The position numbers and the translations under genes were made by a program. A stretch of DNA of 43,531 nt from Mycobacteriales bacterium (GTDB lineage: Bacteria; Actinomycetota; Actinomycetes; JAFAQI01; DASSKL01): positions 1 through 43,531 of the forward strand of contig DASSKL010000090.1 of assembly GCA_035690485.1 (NCBI GenBank), given 5' to 3'. Positions 14,761 through 21,796 of the stretch are shown piece after piece. Every line of letters starts with the position of its first letter. The first letter of the stretch is position 1. The notes under the pieces were generated by a model that did not search any database, was not told where the DNA came from, and was given only the letters and a program-made list of their open reading frames with translations.

Positions 14761-15387
14761 TCAGCGACCGGACAGCAGGGCACGGGTGGCCTCCCAGCCC
14801 TCGAGGCCTGGATCCAGACGAGCGATGTCCTCCGGAGCGCGCAGCCTGCGCCAGCCCGGCCCGACGACGAGGGCGCCGGCCGCCGGCGCCGATGAGCGCA
14901 GCCGGTCGAGCGCGTCGGCGTCGTCCAGACCCACCCGGCTGTCGGCGAACCAGCCGGGCACCGGCAGCCGGCAGGCCATCGCGACCAGCCCGCCACCCTC
15001 GGCCGGGCACACCGCGACCCCGGCCGACGACAGGCCACTGAAGAGCTTGGCGACCAGCAGGCCCGGCAGGTCGGGCGCGTCGGCGGCGACCACCGCGGCC
15101 TCGTCGGCTCCCAGCCGGCCCAGGTCGGCGAGGACGCCGATCTCGACGGGCACACCGGCGGCTGTCCTCGGCACGGCCACCACAGGGGTCGAAGGCCACC
15201 CGGCCTTGGCCGACGACTCCACCAGCGACGGCGGCGCCGCGATCGCGGCCTCGACCTGCGCCAGCCGGTCGAGCAGCTCGAAGACGTCCTCGAGCATCGC
15301 CTCGGTGTAGCGCGCCGGATCCACGCCGGGCGGAGTGATCGACGGGTCGTCGGGTCGGGCCAGCACTGCCGCCATCCGCACGGTCAT
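14761..15387 (-). CDS. Uncharacterised protein, possibly GT-A-fold nucleotidyl/glycosyltransferase-like
   Basis: The 208-residue protein starts at an ATG overlapping the stop of the metallopeptidase gene (ATGA). It has the opening VRMAAVLARPDDPSITPPGV, then VVAADAPDLPGLLVAKLFSG, VCPAEGGGLVAMACRLP and VGLDDADALDRLRS. The AxxDAPDLP element followed by a later CPAxGGG strand resembles the DUF2064/TIGR04282 group of GT-A-fold proteins, in which a D-x-P-D-L motif lies at the nucleotide or metal site. I recognise close relatives in other actinobacteria but know no experimental function. No membrane segment is visible. The coupling to the M48-like gene suggests co-expression, not a known shared pathway. 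The fold assignment is tentative. Confidence 0.65.
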   Translation of the reverse strand: MTVRMAAVLARPDDPSITPPGVDPARYTEAMLEDVFELLDRLAQVEAAIAAPPSLVESSAKAGWPSTPVVAVPRTAAGVPVEIGVLADLGRLGADEAAVVAADAPDLPGLLVAKLFSGLSSAGVAVCPAEGGGLVAMACRLPVPGWFADSRVGLDDADALDRLRSSAPAAGALVVGPGWRRLRAPEDIARLDPGLEGWEATRALLSGR

Positions 15388-15962
15388 GCGTCGGACAGGT
15401 CGAGCCCCGCGGCCGCCGCGACGCCCTCCAGGTAGCCGCGCGCCCGCTCCAGCTGCGGGTAGCCGCGCAGCAGCGCCCAGAAGGCGGGTCCGTGTCCCGG
15501 CTCGAGCAGGTGCGCGAGCTCGTGCAGCAGGACATAGTCGACGACCCAGGCGGGCATGTCCTGCAATCGCTGCGAGAGCCGGATCGTGCGGTCGCCCGGG
15601 GTGCAGGATCCCCAGCGCGACTGCTGGTTGCCGACCCAGCGCACGCTCGCCGGCTCCGCCCTCCCACCGAGATAGGCCCGCGACAGCCGCCCCGCTCGGG
15701 CGAGCAGCTCGGCGTCGCCGGGTCGCCGGCGGGTCTCGCGCTGCGCGAGCCGCTCGACCATCAGCGCGACCCACCGGTCCTCCTCGGCGCGCGACATCCG
15801 CGCCGGCAGCAGGACCACGACACGCTCACCTCTGCGGTAGGCCGACACGGTCTTTCGGCGTCGCGCGCTGCGGACGATCTCGACCTCCGGCACACCGGCG
15901 CGGTCGGCCGTCGGAGGGGTGGGAGCAAGGGGCACGATCGGCACGCTAGGTCGGCGCCGCAC
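15384..15962 (-). CDS. M48/YgjP-type metallopeptidase domain protein
   Basis: The protein (up to 192 residues) has the YgjP/DUF45 metallopeptidase layout. A strand-rich N-terminal part with RRRKTVSAYRRGERVVVLLP is followed by QSRWGSCTPGDRTIRLS (RWGSC at 116-120), then VVDYVLLHELAHLLEPGHG containing the zinc-binding H147-E-L-A-H151 with a third His at 157, and finally FWALLRGYP. The family is cytoplasmic with poorly defined substrates. The start is uncertain: the longest frame begins at GTG 15962, but GTG at 15944, 15935 or 15893 would give an N-terminus closer to the family (beginning near EVEIVRSARRR). It overlaps the next gene by 4 bp. Confidence 0.87.
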   Translation of the reverse strand: MRRRPSVPIVPLAPTPPTADRAGVPEVEIVRSARRRKTVSAYRRGERVVVLLPARMSRAEEDRWVALMVERLAQRETRRRPGDAELLARAGRLSRAYLGGRAEPASVRWVGNQQSRWGSCTPGDRTIRLSQRLQDMPAWVVDYVLLHELAHLLEPGHGPAFWALLRGYPQLERARGYLEGVAAAAGLDLSDA

Positions 15963-16111
15963 GGGCGTCCAGCGTCGCCACGCAGCTTGGGGAAAGCCGC
16001 CGAGCGGCCGGGCGGGCGCGCGGTGCGGGAGCGAGCGAATCCGCAGGCCGACTAGTTTTCTTCCCCAGCCGGTGCACGACGTTCGCGCAGGTCAGAGCCC
16101 TAGGCAACCCG

Positions 16112-16200
16112 TTGTTCACAGGGTTGCCCACAGCGTTCTCCCGAGGCTGTCCACAGCGACATCCCGTCCCCTCCACACCCCGTCCCCAGGCCTGTCCACA
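16112..16200 (+). repeat. Cluster of four DnaA-box-like nonamers
   Basis: TTGTTCACA (16112-16120), TTGCCCACA (16124-16132), CTGTCCACA (16147-16155) and CTGTCCACA (16192-16200) each differ from the high-GC DnaA box TTGTCCACA by one base, all in one orientation. The last two also form small palindromes (GCTGT-CC-ACAGC and CCTGT-CC-ACAGG). No dnaA or dnaN is present, so this is not a classical oriC. Confidence 0.5.
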
Positions 16201-16218
16201 GGGGCTCGAGGTCCGACG

Positions 16219-16247
16219 TTGACGGTCCCCGGACGGGCTCCTAGCGT
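16219..16247 (+). promoter_or_regulatory. Sigma-70-type promoter
   Basis: TTGACG and TAGCGT are separated by exactly 17 bp, a good match to a housekeeping promoter. It points toward DUF5679, with the start site about 195 nt upstream of that gene. It lies 18 bp after the last DnaA-box-like nonamer, so a protein bound there could affect it. Confidence 0.6.
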
Positions 16248-16448
16248 CGTCGTCGACGGAGCCCCCGGAGTCCGGAAGTCCGCTCGCAAGGGGAAGGCGA
16301 GCGGCCGACCGGGTTTCGGGGGCTTCGTGATGCGCGGCCCGCTCAGGCGCGGCATGCGGCATCACACGCGTATTCACGGGTAGGGTGGCGCCCGGACCTG
16401 GCCAGTACCGGTGCCAGGCACCGGCGTAACCCACGAGGAGGGCACGCG

Positions 16449-16601
16449 ATGGCTGACACCTATGAGGGCTACTGCGTGAAGTGCAAGGAGAAGCGGCAGT
16501 TCGAGGGGGAGGTCCGCGTCAGCGACTCAGGTCGTCGGATGGCGCAGGGCACCTGCCCGGTCTGCGGCACCAAGATGAACCGCATTCTCGGCAAGGCCTG
16601 A
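16449..16601 (+). CDS. DUF5679 family zinc-ribbon protein
   Basis: A 50-residue protein with a strong GAGGAGG ribosome binding site. It reads TYEGYCVKCKEKRQFEG, then RMAQGTCPVCGTKMNRILGK. The two CxxC pairs (CVKC and CPVC) form a single zinc ribbon, the defining feature of the family, which is widespread in Actinomycetota. The function is unknown; nucleic-acid or ribosome association is often guessed for such ribbons but not shown. A strong hairpin terminator follows, so it is probably monocistronic from the promoter upstream. Confidence 0.9.
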   Translation: MADTYEGYCVKCKEKRQFEGEVRVSDSGRRMAQGTCPVCGTKMNRILGKA

Positions 16602-16624
16602 CACAGCACTCCACTCGTTCGCGA

Positions 16625-16653
16625 CGGGGCGGCACCTTCGGGGTGTCGCCCCG
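16625..16653 (+). terminator. Strong hairpin terminator after DUF5679
   Basis: CGGGGCGGCACC and GGTGTCGCCCCG form a 12-bp stem (one G-T pair) with a 5-nt TTCGG loop, 24 nt after the DUF5679 stop codon. No T-run follows, as is usual for high-GC actinobacterial terminators. Confidence 0.7.
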
Positions 16654-16780
16654 CGCTGCGTCTCCGGGCGGTGAGACACCTCCGGGGCTGTGGACGGCGG
16701 CAGCGGCCCACGCCGGAAGGCTGGCAGTCTCGCAAGCGCGGCACCTACGGCCGCCCTTGCCGCCAGCCTCCGGAGGTCCG

Positions 16781-17917
16781 ATGCGACCGGTGCTCAAGCC
16801 TGCCCTGCGACGACTGTGGCGTGATGCCACCACCGTGCAGCTCGGGCTCGATCCCGACCGCGCGGTCGTCCTGGGTGGCTGCGACCGCTCGGTAGCCGCA
16901 CTGCTCGAGGCGCTCGACGGCACTCGCGACCGCGTCCAGCTGCTGCTCGAAGCGGCCCGGCGGGGCATCGACCCGGCGCTGGTCGACGAGCTGCTGCTCG
17001 CGCTCTCCCGGGCCGGAGCCCTCGACGACGCGGCGCGCCCGCTGGGCGAGCTCGCCCTCCTCCAGCCGGTCGAGCGCGACCGGCTGGAGCCCGACCGTGT
17101 CGGGCTGTCACTGCGCTCGGGGCAGCCGGGCGCAGCGGTCGATGTCCTGACCCGGCGCCGCCGCAGCCACCTCGCCGTCATCGGCACCGGGCGCGTGGGT
17201 GCGCCGCTTGCCGCGCACCTCGCCACCGCGGGCGTCGGTGCCCTCACGCTGGTCGACCCGCGACCCACTCGGCCCGCCGACCTGGCGGCAGGGGGGCTCC
17301 CACCGACCGCCATCGGGCGGCCGCGCGCGATCGCCGCAGGCGACGCGATCCGCGAGTCCAGCCCCGCCACGCGGGTCGGCGACAGCGCGACGGTGCCGGC
17401 CTCCTGCGACCTCGTCGTGGTCACGGTCCCCGACCGGGAGCTCACCGACCTGCTGGTGCGCGACCGGCTGCCACACCTGTTCGTCGGGGTCCGCGGCGCG
17501 ACGGCGGTCGTCGGGCCGCTCGTCCTGCCGGCCGTGACGTCCTGTGCGCGCTGCCACGACCTGATCCGGGCCGACCGCGACCCGGCCTGGCCGCGGCTCG
17601 CCGCACAGCTGCAGGCCCAGCCGGCCGACGGCGGCGAGGCCGCGGTGGCCGGGATCGCGGCGGCGATCGGGGCCGCCGCCGCCCTCGAGGCGCTCGCCAC
17701 GCTCCAAGCACCCGACGCACCCGACGCTGCGGGCCGGCTCACCGACGCCACGCTCGAGCTCTCGCCGCCCGACTGGCGGCTGCGCAGGCGATCCTGGCGG
17801 CCCCATCCGGACTGCCCATGCGGCGCCGGAGGCGCGGCCGACGAGGAGCTCGCGGGCGCCGCGTCGTACGCCATTTTCCGTAGCCGGGCGGATATCGGCG
17901 ACCCCGGCAGGCCATGA
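16781..17917 (+). CDS. ThiF-like / cyclodehydratase-type protein
   Basis: The 378-residue protein has CGGAGG 4 nt before its ATG. Residues 1-125 form a helical N-terminal region similar to the leader-binding part of TOMM cyclodehydratase C-proteins. A Rossmann segment follows with the glycine motif VIGTGRVG (133-140) and LTLVDPRPT, the nucleotide-binding hallmark of the E1/ThiF/MoeB superfamily. Two cysteine pairs, CARC (255-258) and CPC (345-347), should bind zinc. The catalytic adenylation residues of true E1 enzymes are not obvious, so activity is uncertain. The family is broadly conserved beside the ABC1 kinase in actinobacteria (Rv3196-Rv3197 type order, from memory). No precursor peptide or YcaO gene is nearby, so a RiPP role is not supported here. 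Confidence 0.75.
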   Translation: MRPVLKPALRRLWRDATTVQLGLDPDRAVVLGGCDRSVAALLEALDGTRDRVQLLLEAARRGIDPALVDELLLALSRAGALDDAARPLGELALLQPVERDRLEPDRVGLSLRSGQPGAAVDVLTRRRRSHLAVIGTGRVGAPLAAHLATAGVGALTLVDPRPTRPADLAAGGLPPTAIGRPRAIAAGDAIRESSPATRVGDSATVPASCDLVVVTVPDRELTDLLVRDRLPHLFVGVRGATAVVGPLVLPAVTSCARCHDLIRADRDPAWPRLAAQLQAQPADGGEAAVAGIAAAIGAAAALEALATLQAPDAPDAAGRLTDATLELSPPDWRLRRRSWRPHPDCPCGAGGAADEELAGAASYAIFRSRADIGDPGRP

Positions 17918-17924
17918 TGAAGAC

Positions 17925-19364
17925 GTGAGCGAACTCCCGCGCAAGGCCATCACCCGCAGCGCCAAGCTCGCCAGCCTGCCGCTCGGGGTGGCTGGGCGCG
18001 CGACCGTCGGGCTCGGCAAGCGCATCGGCGGCCGGCCCGCGGAGGTGGTCGCGAGCGAGCTGCAGGCCCGCACCGCCGAGCAGATCTTCCGGGTGCTCGG
18101 CGAGCTCAAGGGCGGCGCCATGAAGTTCGGGCAGGCGATGTCCGTGCTCGAGGCCGCGCTGCCGGAGGAGGTCGCCGGGCCCTACCGCGCCGCGCTCACC
18201 AAGCTCCAGGAGGCCGCCCCGCCGCTGCCGCCCGCCGCCGTGCACCGCGTGCTGGTCCAGCAGCTCGGCGAGGACTGGCGCGAGCTGTTCATGGAGTTCG
18301 ACGACACCCCGGCCGCGGCCGCGTCGATCGGTCAGGTGCATCAGGCGGTCTGGCACGACGGGCGCGACGTCGCCGTCAAGGTGCAGTACCCCGGCGCCGG
18401 CAAGGCGCTGATGAGCGACCTCGACCAGCTCGCGCGGATGGCCCGGCTGTTCTCCATGATCTCCCCCGGGCTCGACATCAAGCCGCTGATCCGCGAGGTC
18501 AAGGCCCGTGTCGCCGAGGAGCTCGACTACGACCTGGAGGCCAGCGCGCAGTCGGCCTACGCCGCGGCCTACGACGGCGACCCCGACATCTTCGTGCCCG
18601 CCGTCGTCCACCACGCCGACCAGGTGCTGGTCACCGAGTGGATCAACGGCACGCCGCTTTCCAAGATCATCGCCAACGGCACGCAGGAGGAGCGCGACCG
18701 GGCCGGCCTGCTCTACGTGCGGTTCCTGTTCTCCGGGCCGGAGCGGTGCGGGCTCCTGCACGCCGACCCGCACCCCGGCAACTTCCGGATGCTGCACGAC
18801 GGCCGGTTCGGCGTCATGGACTTCGGCGCCGTCAACCGGCTGCCCGACGGCATCCCCGAGCCGATCGGCCGGCTGATCCGGCTGGCGCTGTCCGGTGACG
18901 CGCAGGCGGTCTACGACGGGTTCGTCGAGGAGGGCTTCGTGCGGCCCGGCGTCGACATCGACCCGCAGGGCGTCTACGACTACCTGGAGCCGATGCTCGA
19001 GCCGGTCCGCGCCGCCAACTTCCAGTTCAGCCGGGCCTGGCTGCGCAAGGAGGGCGCACGCATCGCCGACCCGCGCTCGCCGGCGGCACAGCTCGGCCGC
19101 AAGCTCAACCTGCCGCCGACCTACATGCTCATCCACCGCGTGACGATCGGCGGCATCGGCATCCTCTGCCAGCTGGGCGCGCAGGGACCGTTCCGCGCCG
19201 AGATGGAGCGCTGGCTGCCTGGCTTCACCGACAAGCCGACCCGCAAGCGCAAGCCGAAGGTCCAGCCACCCGCGAACCTGCCGACCCCCGACGAGACCGC
19301 CGTCGTCGAGCCCGACGTCGCGCCACCGAAGCCCAAGCGCACCCGGCGCACACCGAAGGCCTGA
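17925..19364 (+). CDS. ABC1/UbiB-family atypical kinase (AarF-like)
   Basis: The 479-residue protein carries all family motifs: the KxGQ loop in LKGGAMKFGQAMS (61-73), the alanine-rich loop AAASIGQVHQAV (131-142) that replaces the usual glycine-rich loop, the ATP-binding lysine in VKVQYPG (151-157), HADPHPGNF (279-287) and the metal-binding VMDFGAVN (297-304). These ATPases/kinases act on or beside the membrane, classically in quinone biosynthesis; the mycobacterial neighbourhood counterpart has been linked to drug tolerance. The C-terminal 45 residues are Lys/Pro-rich and disordered. It starts 7 bp after the ThiF-like stop, so the two form an operon. Confidence 0.92.
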   Translation: MSELPRKAITRSAKLASLPLGVAGRATVGLGKRIGGRPAEVVASELQARTAEQIFRVLGELKGGAMKFGQAMSVLEAALPEEVAGPYRAALTKLQEAAPPLPPAAVHRVLVQQLGEDWRELFMEFDDTPAAAASIGQVHQAVWHDGRDVAVKVQYPGAGKALMSDLDQLARMARLFSMISPGLDIKPLIREVKARVAEELDYDLEASAQSAYAAAYDGDPDIFVPAVVHHADQVLVTEWINGTPLSKIIANGTQEERDRAGLLYVRFLFSGPERCGLLHADPHPGNFRMLHDGRFGVMDFGAVNRLPDGIPEPIGRLIRLALSGDAQAVYDGFVEEGFVRPGVDIDPQGVYDYLEPMLEPVRAANFQFSRAWLRKEGARIADPRSPAAQLGRKLNLPPTYMLIHRVTIGGIGILCQLGAQGPFRAEMERWLPGFTDKPTRKRKPKVQPPANLPTPDETAVVEPDVAPPKPKRTRRTPKA

Positions 19365-19374
19365 CCCGGCGCGC

Positions 19375-19536
19375 CTACCACCACTCGCTGTCGAGGCGCG
19401 CCTCGATGCTGCGCAGGTGCTCGCGGGTGCACGTGTCGCAGATCCACTGGCGACGGCCGCGCTCGGTCTGCACGGTCCAGGTCGGCGGCGGCTCGTCCTC
19501 GCGGCGGCCGCAGATCGCGCAGACGGCGTCGCTCAC
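19375..19536 (-). CDS. Small double-CxxC zinc-binding protein
   Basis: A 53-residue protein opens with SDAVCAICGRREDEPPPTW and continues to RRQWICDTCTREHLRSIEAR, so two CxxC pairs (CAIC and CDTC) form one zinc site. The gap between them contains a strand-like TWTVQTERG. It is not WhiB, which has a different four-cysteine spacing and a G-[VI]-W-G-G motif. The GTG start overlaps the stop of the MFS gene (GTGA), so translation is coupled, and the gene ends head-on 10 bp from the ABC1 kinase gene. Function unknown; the high conservation of such a compact ribbon suggests a real protein. Confidence 0.75.
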   Translation of the reverse strand: MSDAVCAICGRREDEPPPTWTVQTERGRRQWICDTCTREHLRSIEARLDSEWW

Positions 19537-20753
19537 GACGTGACCACCGCCGGTCGCGTGCGCAGCGGCAGCAGCAGCAGGTACGCCGCGATGGCGACGG
19601 CGAGCGTCGCGACGAGCGCGGTCCGGTAGCCGCCCAGGTGGTCGATCAGGTAACCGGCGGCCGGCGGGCCGACCAGGGCGCCGATGCCGGCGCTGGTGTA
19701 GAGCGCGCCGAGGGTGCCGCCGAGTCCACGGGTGCCGAAGAGCGTCGCGGCCACCGACGGCGACAGCGCGATGAAGCCGCCGTAGCCGACACCCAGGACG
19801 ATCGCGAAGACGACCAGCAGGCCGTAGCTGGTGACCACCAGCCAGATCGCGTAGCTGCACGCCATCGCCGCGACGCAGCCCCGGTAGGTGCGCACGTGCC
19901 CCCACCGGTCGGCCAGCGCCCCGAGTCCGAGGCGGCCCACCACGCTGGCCGCGCCGATGAACCCGACCAGCGCGGCCGCGGCCACCTTGCCGGCGCCGTG
20001 GTCGCGGGCGAACGGCGGCAGGTAGACGAACGGCACGAACAGCGCCAGCGAACCGAAGAACCCGGAGATGTAGAGCCAGCGGAAGTTCGCCGACCGGATC
20101 GTCTCGCGCAGCGGCACCGACTCGACCTCCGTCGCGTGCAGCGGCGGGCGGCTCGTCAGCAGGGCGCACACGACGAGGACGGCCGCACCGGCCAGGCCGA
20201 GCGCGACCTCCGTCGTACGCCATCCGAAGGAATCGATGAGCGCCGCGGCCAGGGGCGCGCCGACCAGCGTGCCGACGCCGATGCCGGCGACCGCGATGCC
20301 GACGGCGGTGCTGCGGCGGCGGTCGAACCAGTTGCCGACGACCGCGACCATCGGCACGTAGCCGCAGGCCACCCCGACGCCGACGCCGACGCCGTAGGTG
20401 ATGTAGACGAGCCACAGGTGGTGGACGGCCGCCGTCACCACCATGCCGGCGCCCATTGCGACCGCGCCGACGAGCAGCACCGGCCGTGGTCCGAACCGGT
20501 CGACCGCGGCACCCGAGAGCGCGCCGAACTCGAAGTATAGGAATGCCGTGATGCCGAACACCGCCGACGTCGCGCTGTGCCCGCTGCCGAAGTCCTGCTG
20601 CATCGGGGTCAGGAACGCCCCGAAGCTGTAAGCCACGCCGAAGACCGTGAACATCGAGGCGAACGCCGTGGCGACCGCGGTCCAGGCCCGCGGGCCCTCC
20701 AGCCGCACCTCCCACCTCTCCGCCCCGACCATGGGTTGCACCGTAGCCGTCAC
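19533..20753 (-). CDS. MFS transporter, monocarboxylate/OFA-like
   Basis: The 406-residue protein has twelve predicted membrane segments. The N-terminal half contains YSFGAFLTPMQQDFGSGHS and the loop 2-3 signature GAAVDRFGPRPVL, both typical of the monocarboxylate-like/oxalate-formate branch of the major facilitator superfamily. The second half has GLGALADRWGHVRTY in the repeat position. It probably moves an organic acid or similar small anion across the cytoplasmic membrane. The N-terminal 30 residues are cytoplasmic and include the start at MTATVQPMVGAE. It is co-translated with the small zinc protein and is followed upstream, on the same strand, by the MBL hydrolase gene. Confidence 0.88.
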   Translation of the reverse strand: MTATVQPMVGAERWEVRLEGPRAWTAVATAFASMFTVFGVAYSFGAFLTPMQQDFGSGHSATSAVFGITAFLYFEFGALSGAAVDRFGPRPVLLVGAVAMGAGMVVTAAVHHLWLVYITYGVGVGVGVACGYVPMVAVVGNWFDRRRSTAVGIAVAGIGVGTLVGAPLAAALIDSFGWRTTEVALGLAGAAVLVVCALLTSRPPLHATEVESVPLRETIRSANFRWLYISGFFGSLALFVPFVYLPPFARDHGAGKVAAAALVGFIGAASVVGRLGLGALADRWGHVRTYRGCVAAMACSYAIWLVVTSYGLLVVFAIVLGVGYGGFIALSPSVAATLFGTRGLGGTLGALYTSAGIGALVGPPAAGYLIDHLGGYRTALVATLAVAIAAYLLLLPLRTRPAVVTS

Positions 20754-20787
20754 GCGGCCGCGAGCGAGCCGGCGTGGGATGACCGGC

Positions 20788-21714
20788 TCAGGCGAGGCAG
20801 CGCAGCGGCCGGCCGCCGTTGTAGGTGATCATGTCGCCGAACGCCGCCGCGATGTCGATCGGTGAGCCGAGCGGCTCGCCCTCCAGCTCGGCGTAGGCGC
20901 GGTGCAGGTTGCCGACGATGCGCTCGCGGTCGTGCAGCTCGGCGTAGGGCCCGAGGTCGACCTCGCGGGCGGCGTCGAGCGGCGACAGGCCCGCGGCGTG
21001 CGCCTCCCCGGCCAGGTCGAGGACGAACTGCACGTAGGCCTCGACCAGGTCGATCGTCGAGGCGCCGCACACGGGGCCATGGCCCGGGACGATGGCGGCG
21101 GTGTCGTAGTCGCGCAGCCGCTGCAGAGCCACCAGCGCCCCGCGGACCGATCCCATGAGCAGGAACGGCGTGCCGCCGTCGAACAGCAGGTCACCGGCGA
21201 ACAGCACCCGCTCCGCCGGCAGCCACGCGACCACGTCGCCGGTGGTGTGCGCGGGCGTGCCGATGTAGTGCAGCTGGATCTCCCGGTCGCCGGCGAACAC
21301 GGTCAGCCGGTCGTCGAAGACGACCGACGGCGCGGTGATGCGCAGGTCGCCCCAGTCGACCGGCCCGAAGACCGGCTCCAGCCCGCCGATGTGCTGGGCG
21401 AGCACGCCGGTGCGGCAGTTGCGGTGGCCGACGATCGTCGCGTCGGCGAACAGGCAGTTGCCGTTGGTGTGGTCGCCGTGGTGGTGGGTGTTGACCAGCG
21501 TCGTGACCGGTTGCGACGTCACCCCGGCGATGGCGCCGAGCAGGGCGCGGGTGCGCCTCTCGGTCGACGTCGCGTCGATCGACGTCACCGCGTCGGTCCC
21601 GACGACGAAACCCGCGTTGTTGATCCACCAGCTGCCGTCGGGCTGCAGGTAGGCGTAGACGCCGTCGGCGACCTCGACGGTCTCCGGCGGCGGCAACGCG
21701 TCTCCCTCCGTCAC
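20788..21714 (-). CDS. MBL-fold metallo-hydrolase
   Basis: The roughly 308-residue protein belongs to the metallo-beta-lactamase superfamily. The metal motif HxHxDH appears as THHHGDHTNG (H77, H79, D81, H82), with GTPAHTTGDVV and LFAGDLLFDGGTPF as the later His and Asp ligands and VPGHGPVCG as the last. The domain order and length resemble small hydrolases of the glyoxalase II/quinoprotein-relay type. The substrate is unknown. The start is ambiguous among closely spaced GTG codons (21714 and 21723); neither has a clear ribosome binding site. It is divergent from the amidohydrolase gene, about 80 bp away, so the two may share control. Confidence 0.87.
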   Translation of the reverse strand: MTEGDALPPPETVEVADGVYAYLQPDGSWWINNAGFVVGTDAVTSIDATSTERRTRALLGAIAGVTSQPVTTLVNTHHHGDHTNGNCLFADATIVGHRNCRTGVLAQHIGGLEPVFGPVDWGDLRITAPSVVFDDRLTVFAGDREIQLHYIGTPAHTTGDVVAWLPAERVLFAGDLLFDGGTPFLLMGSVRGALVALQRLRDYDTAAIVPGHGPVCGASTIDLVEAYVQFVLDLAGEAHAAGLSPLDAAREVDLGPYAELHDRERIVGNLHRAYAELEGEPLGSPIDIAAAFGDMITYNGGRPLRCLA

Positions 21715-21796
21715 CGGCCACACGCTAGCCACCAGGGCCCTATGGAGAAACGTCCGCGCATGGTGTGATCGGGCCAGCCGCATCGAGGAGGACGTC

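Larger units (their letters stand above)
15963..16448. other. Non-coding stretch with DnaA-box-like repeats and a promoter
   Basis: No convincing gene lies in these 486 bases; frames open on both strands are Arg/Pro-rich shadows. The left half holds four same-orientation nonamers close to the actinobacterial DnaA box. A consensus-like promoter follows, then about 200 nt of leader before DUF5679 in which GTGATGC (16327-16333) and GCATCAC (16359-16365) could pair. A small RNA in the leader is possible but not shown. Confidence 0.6.

Noticed and set aside
12978-15155. Extension of the moaE frame far upstream
   Set aside because: MoaE homology starts at GTG 13400; the rest is antisense of the DUF2342 gene.
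16112-16200. Chromosomal replication origin
   Set aside because: The DnaA-box-like cluster has only four imperfect boxes, no dnaA/dnaN neighbours and no AT-rich unwinding stretch, so it is reported only as a box cluster.
16781-17917. RiPP (thiazole/oxazole) biosynthetic cluster
   Set aside because: Only the ThiF-like protein fits; no YcaO, precursor peptide or dehydrogenase is encoded nearby.
19375-19536. WhiB7-type regulator next to the ABC1 kinase
   Set aside because: The position recalls whiB7 in mycobacteria, but the protein has two CxxC pairs in zinc-ribbon spacing and lacks the WhiB glycine-tryptophan turn.
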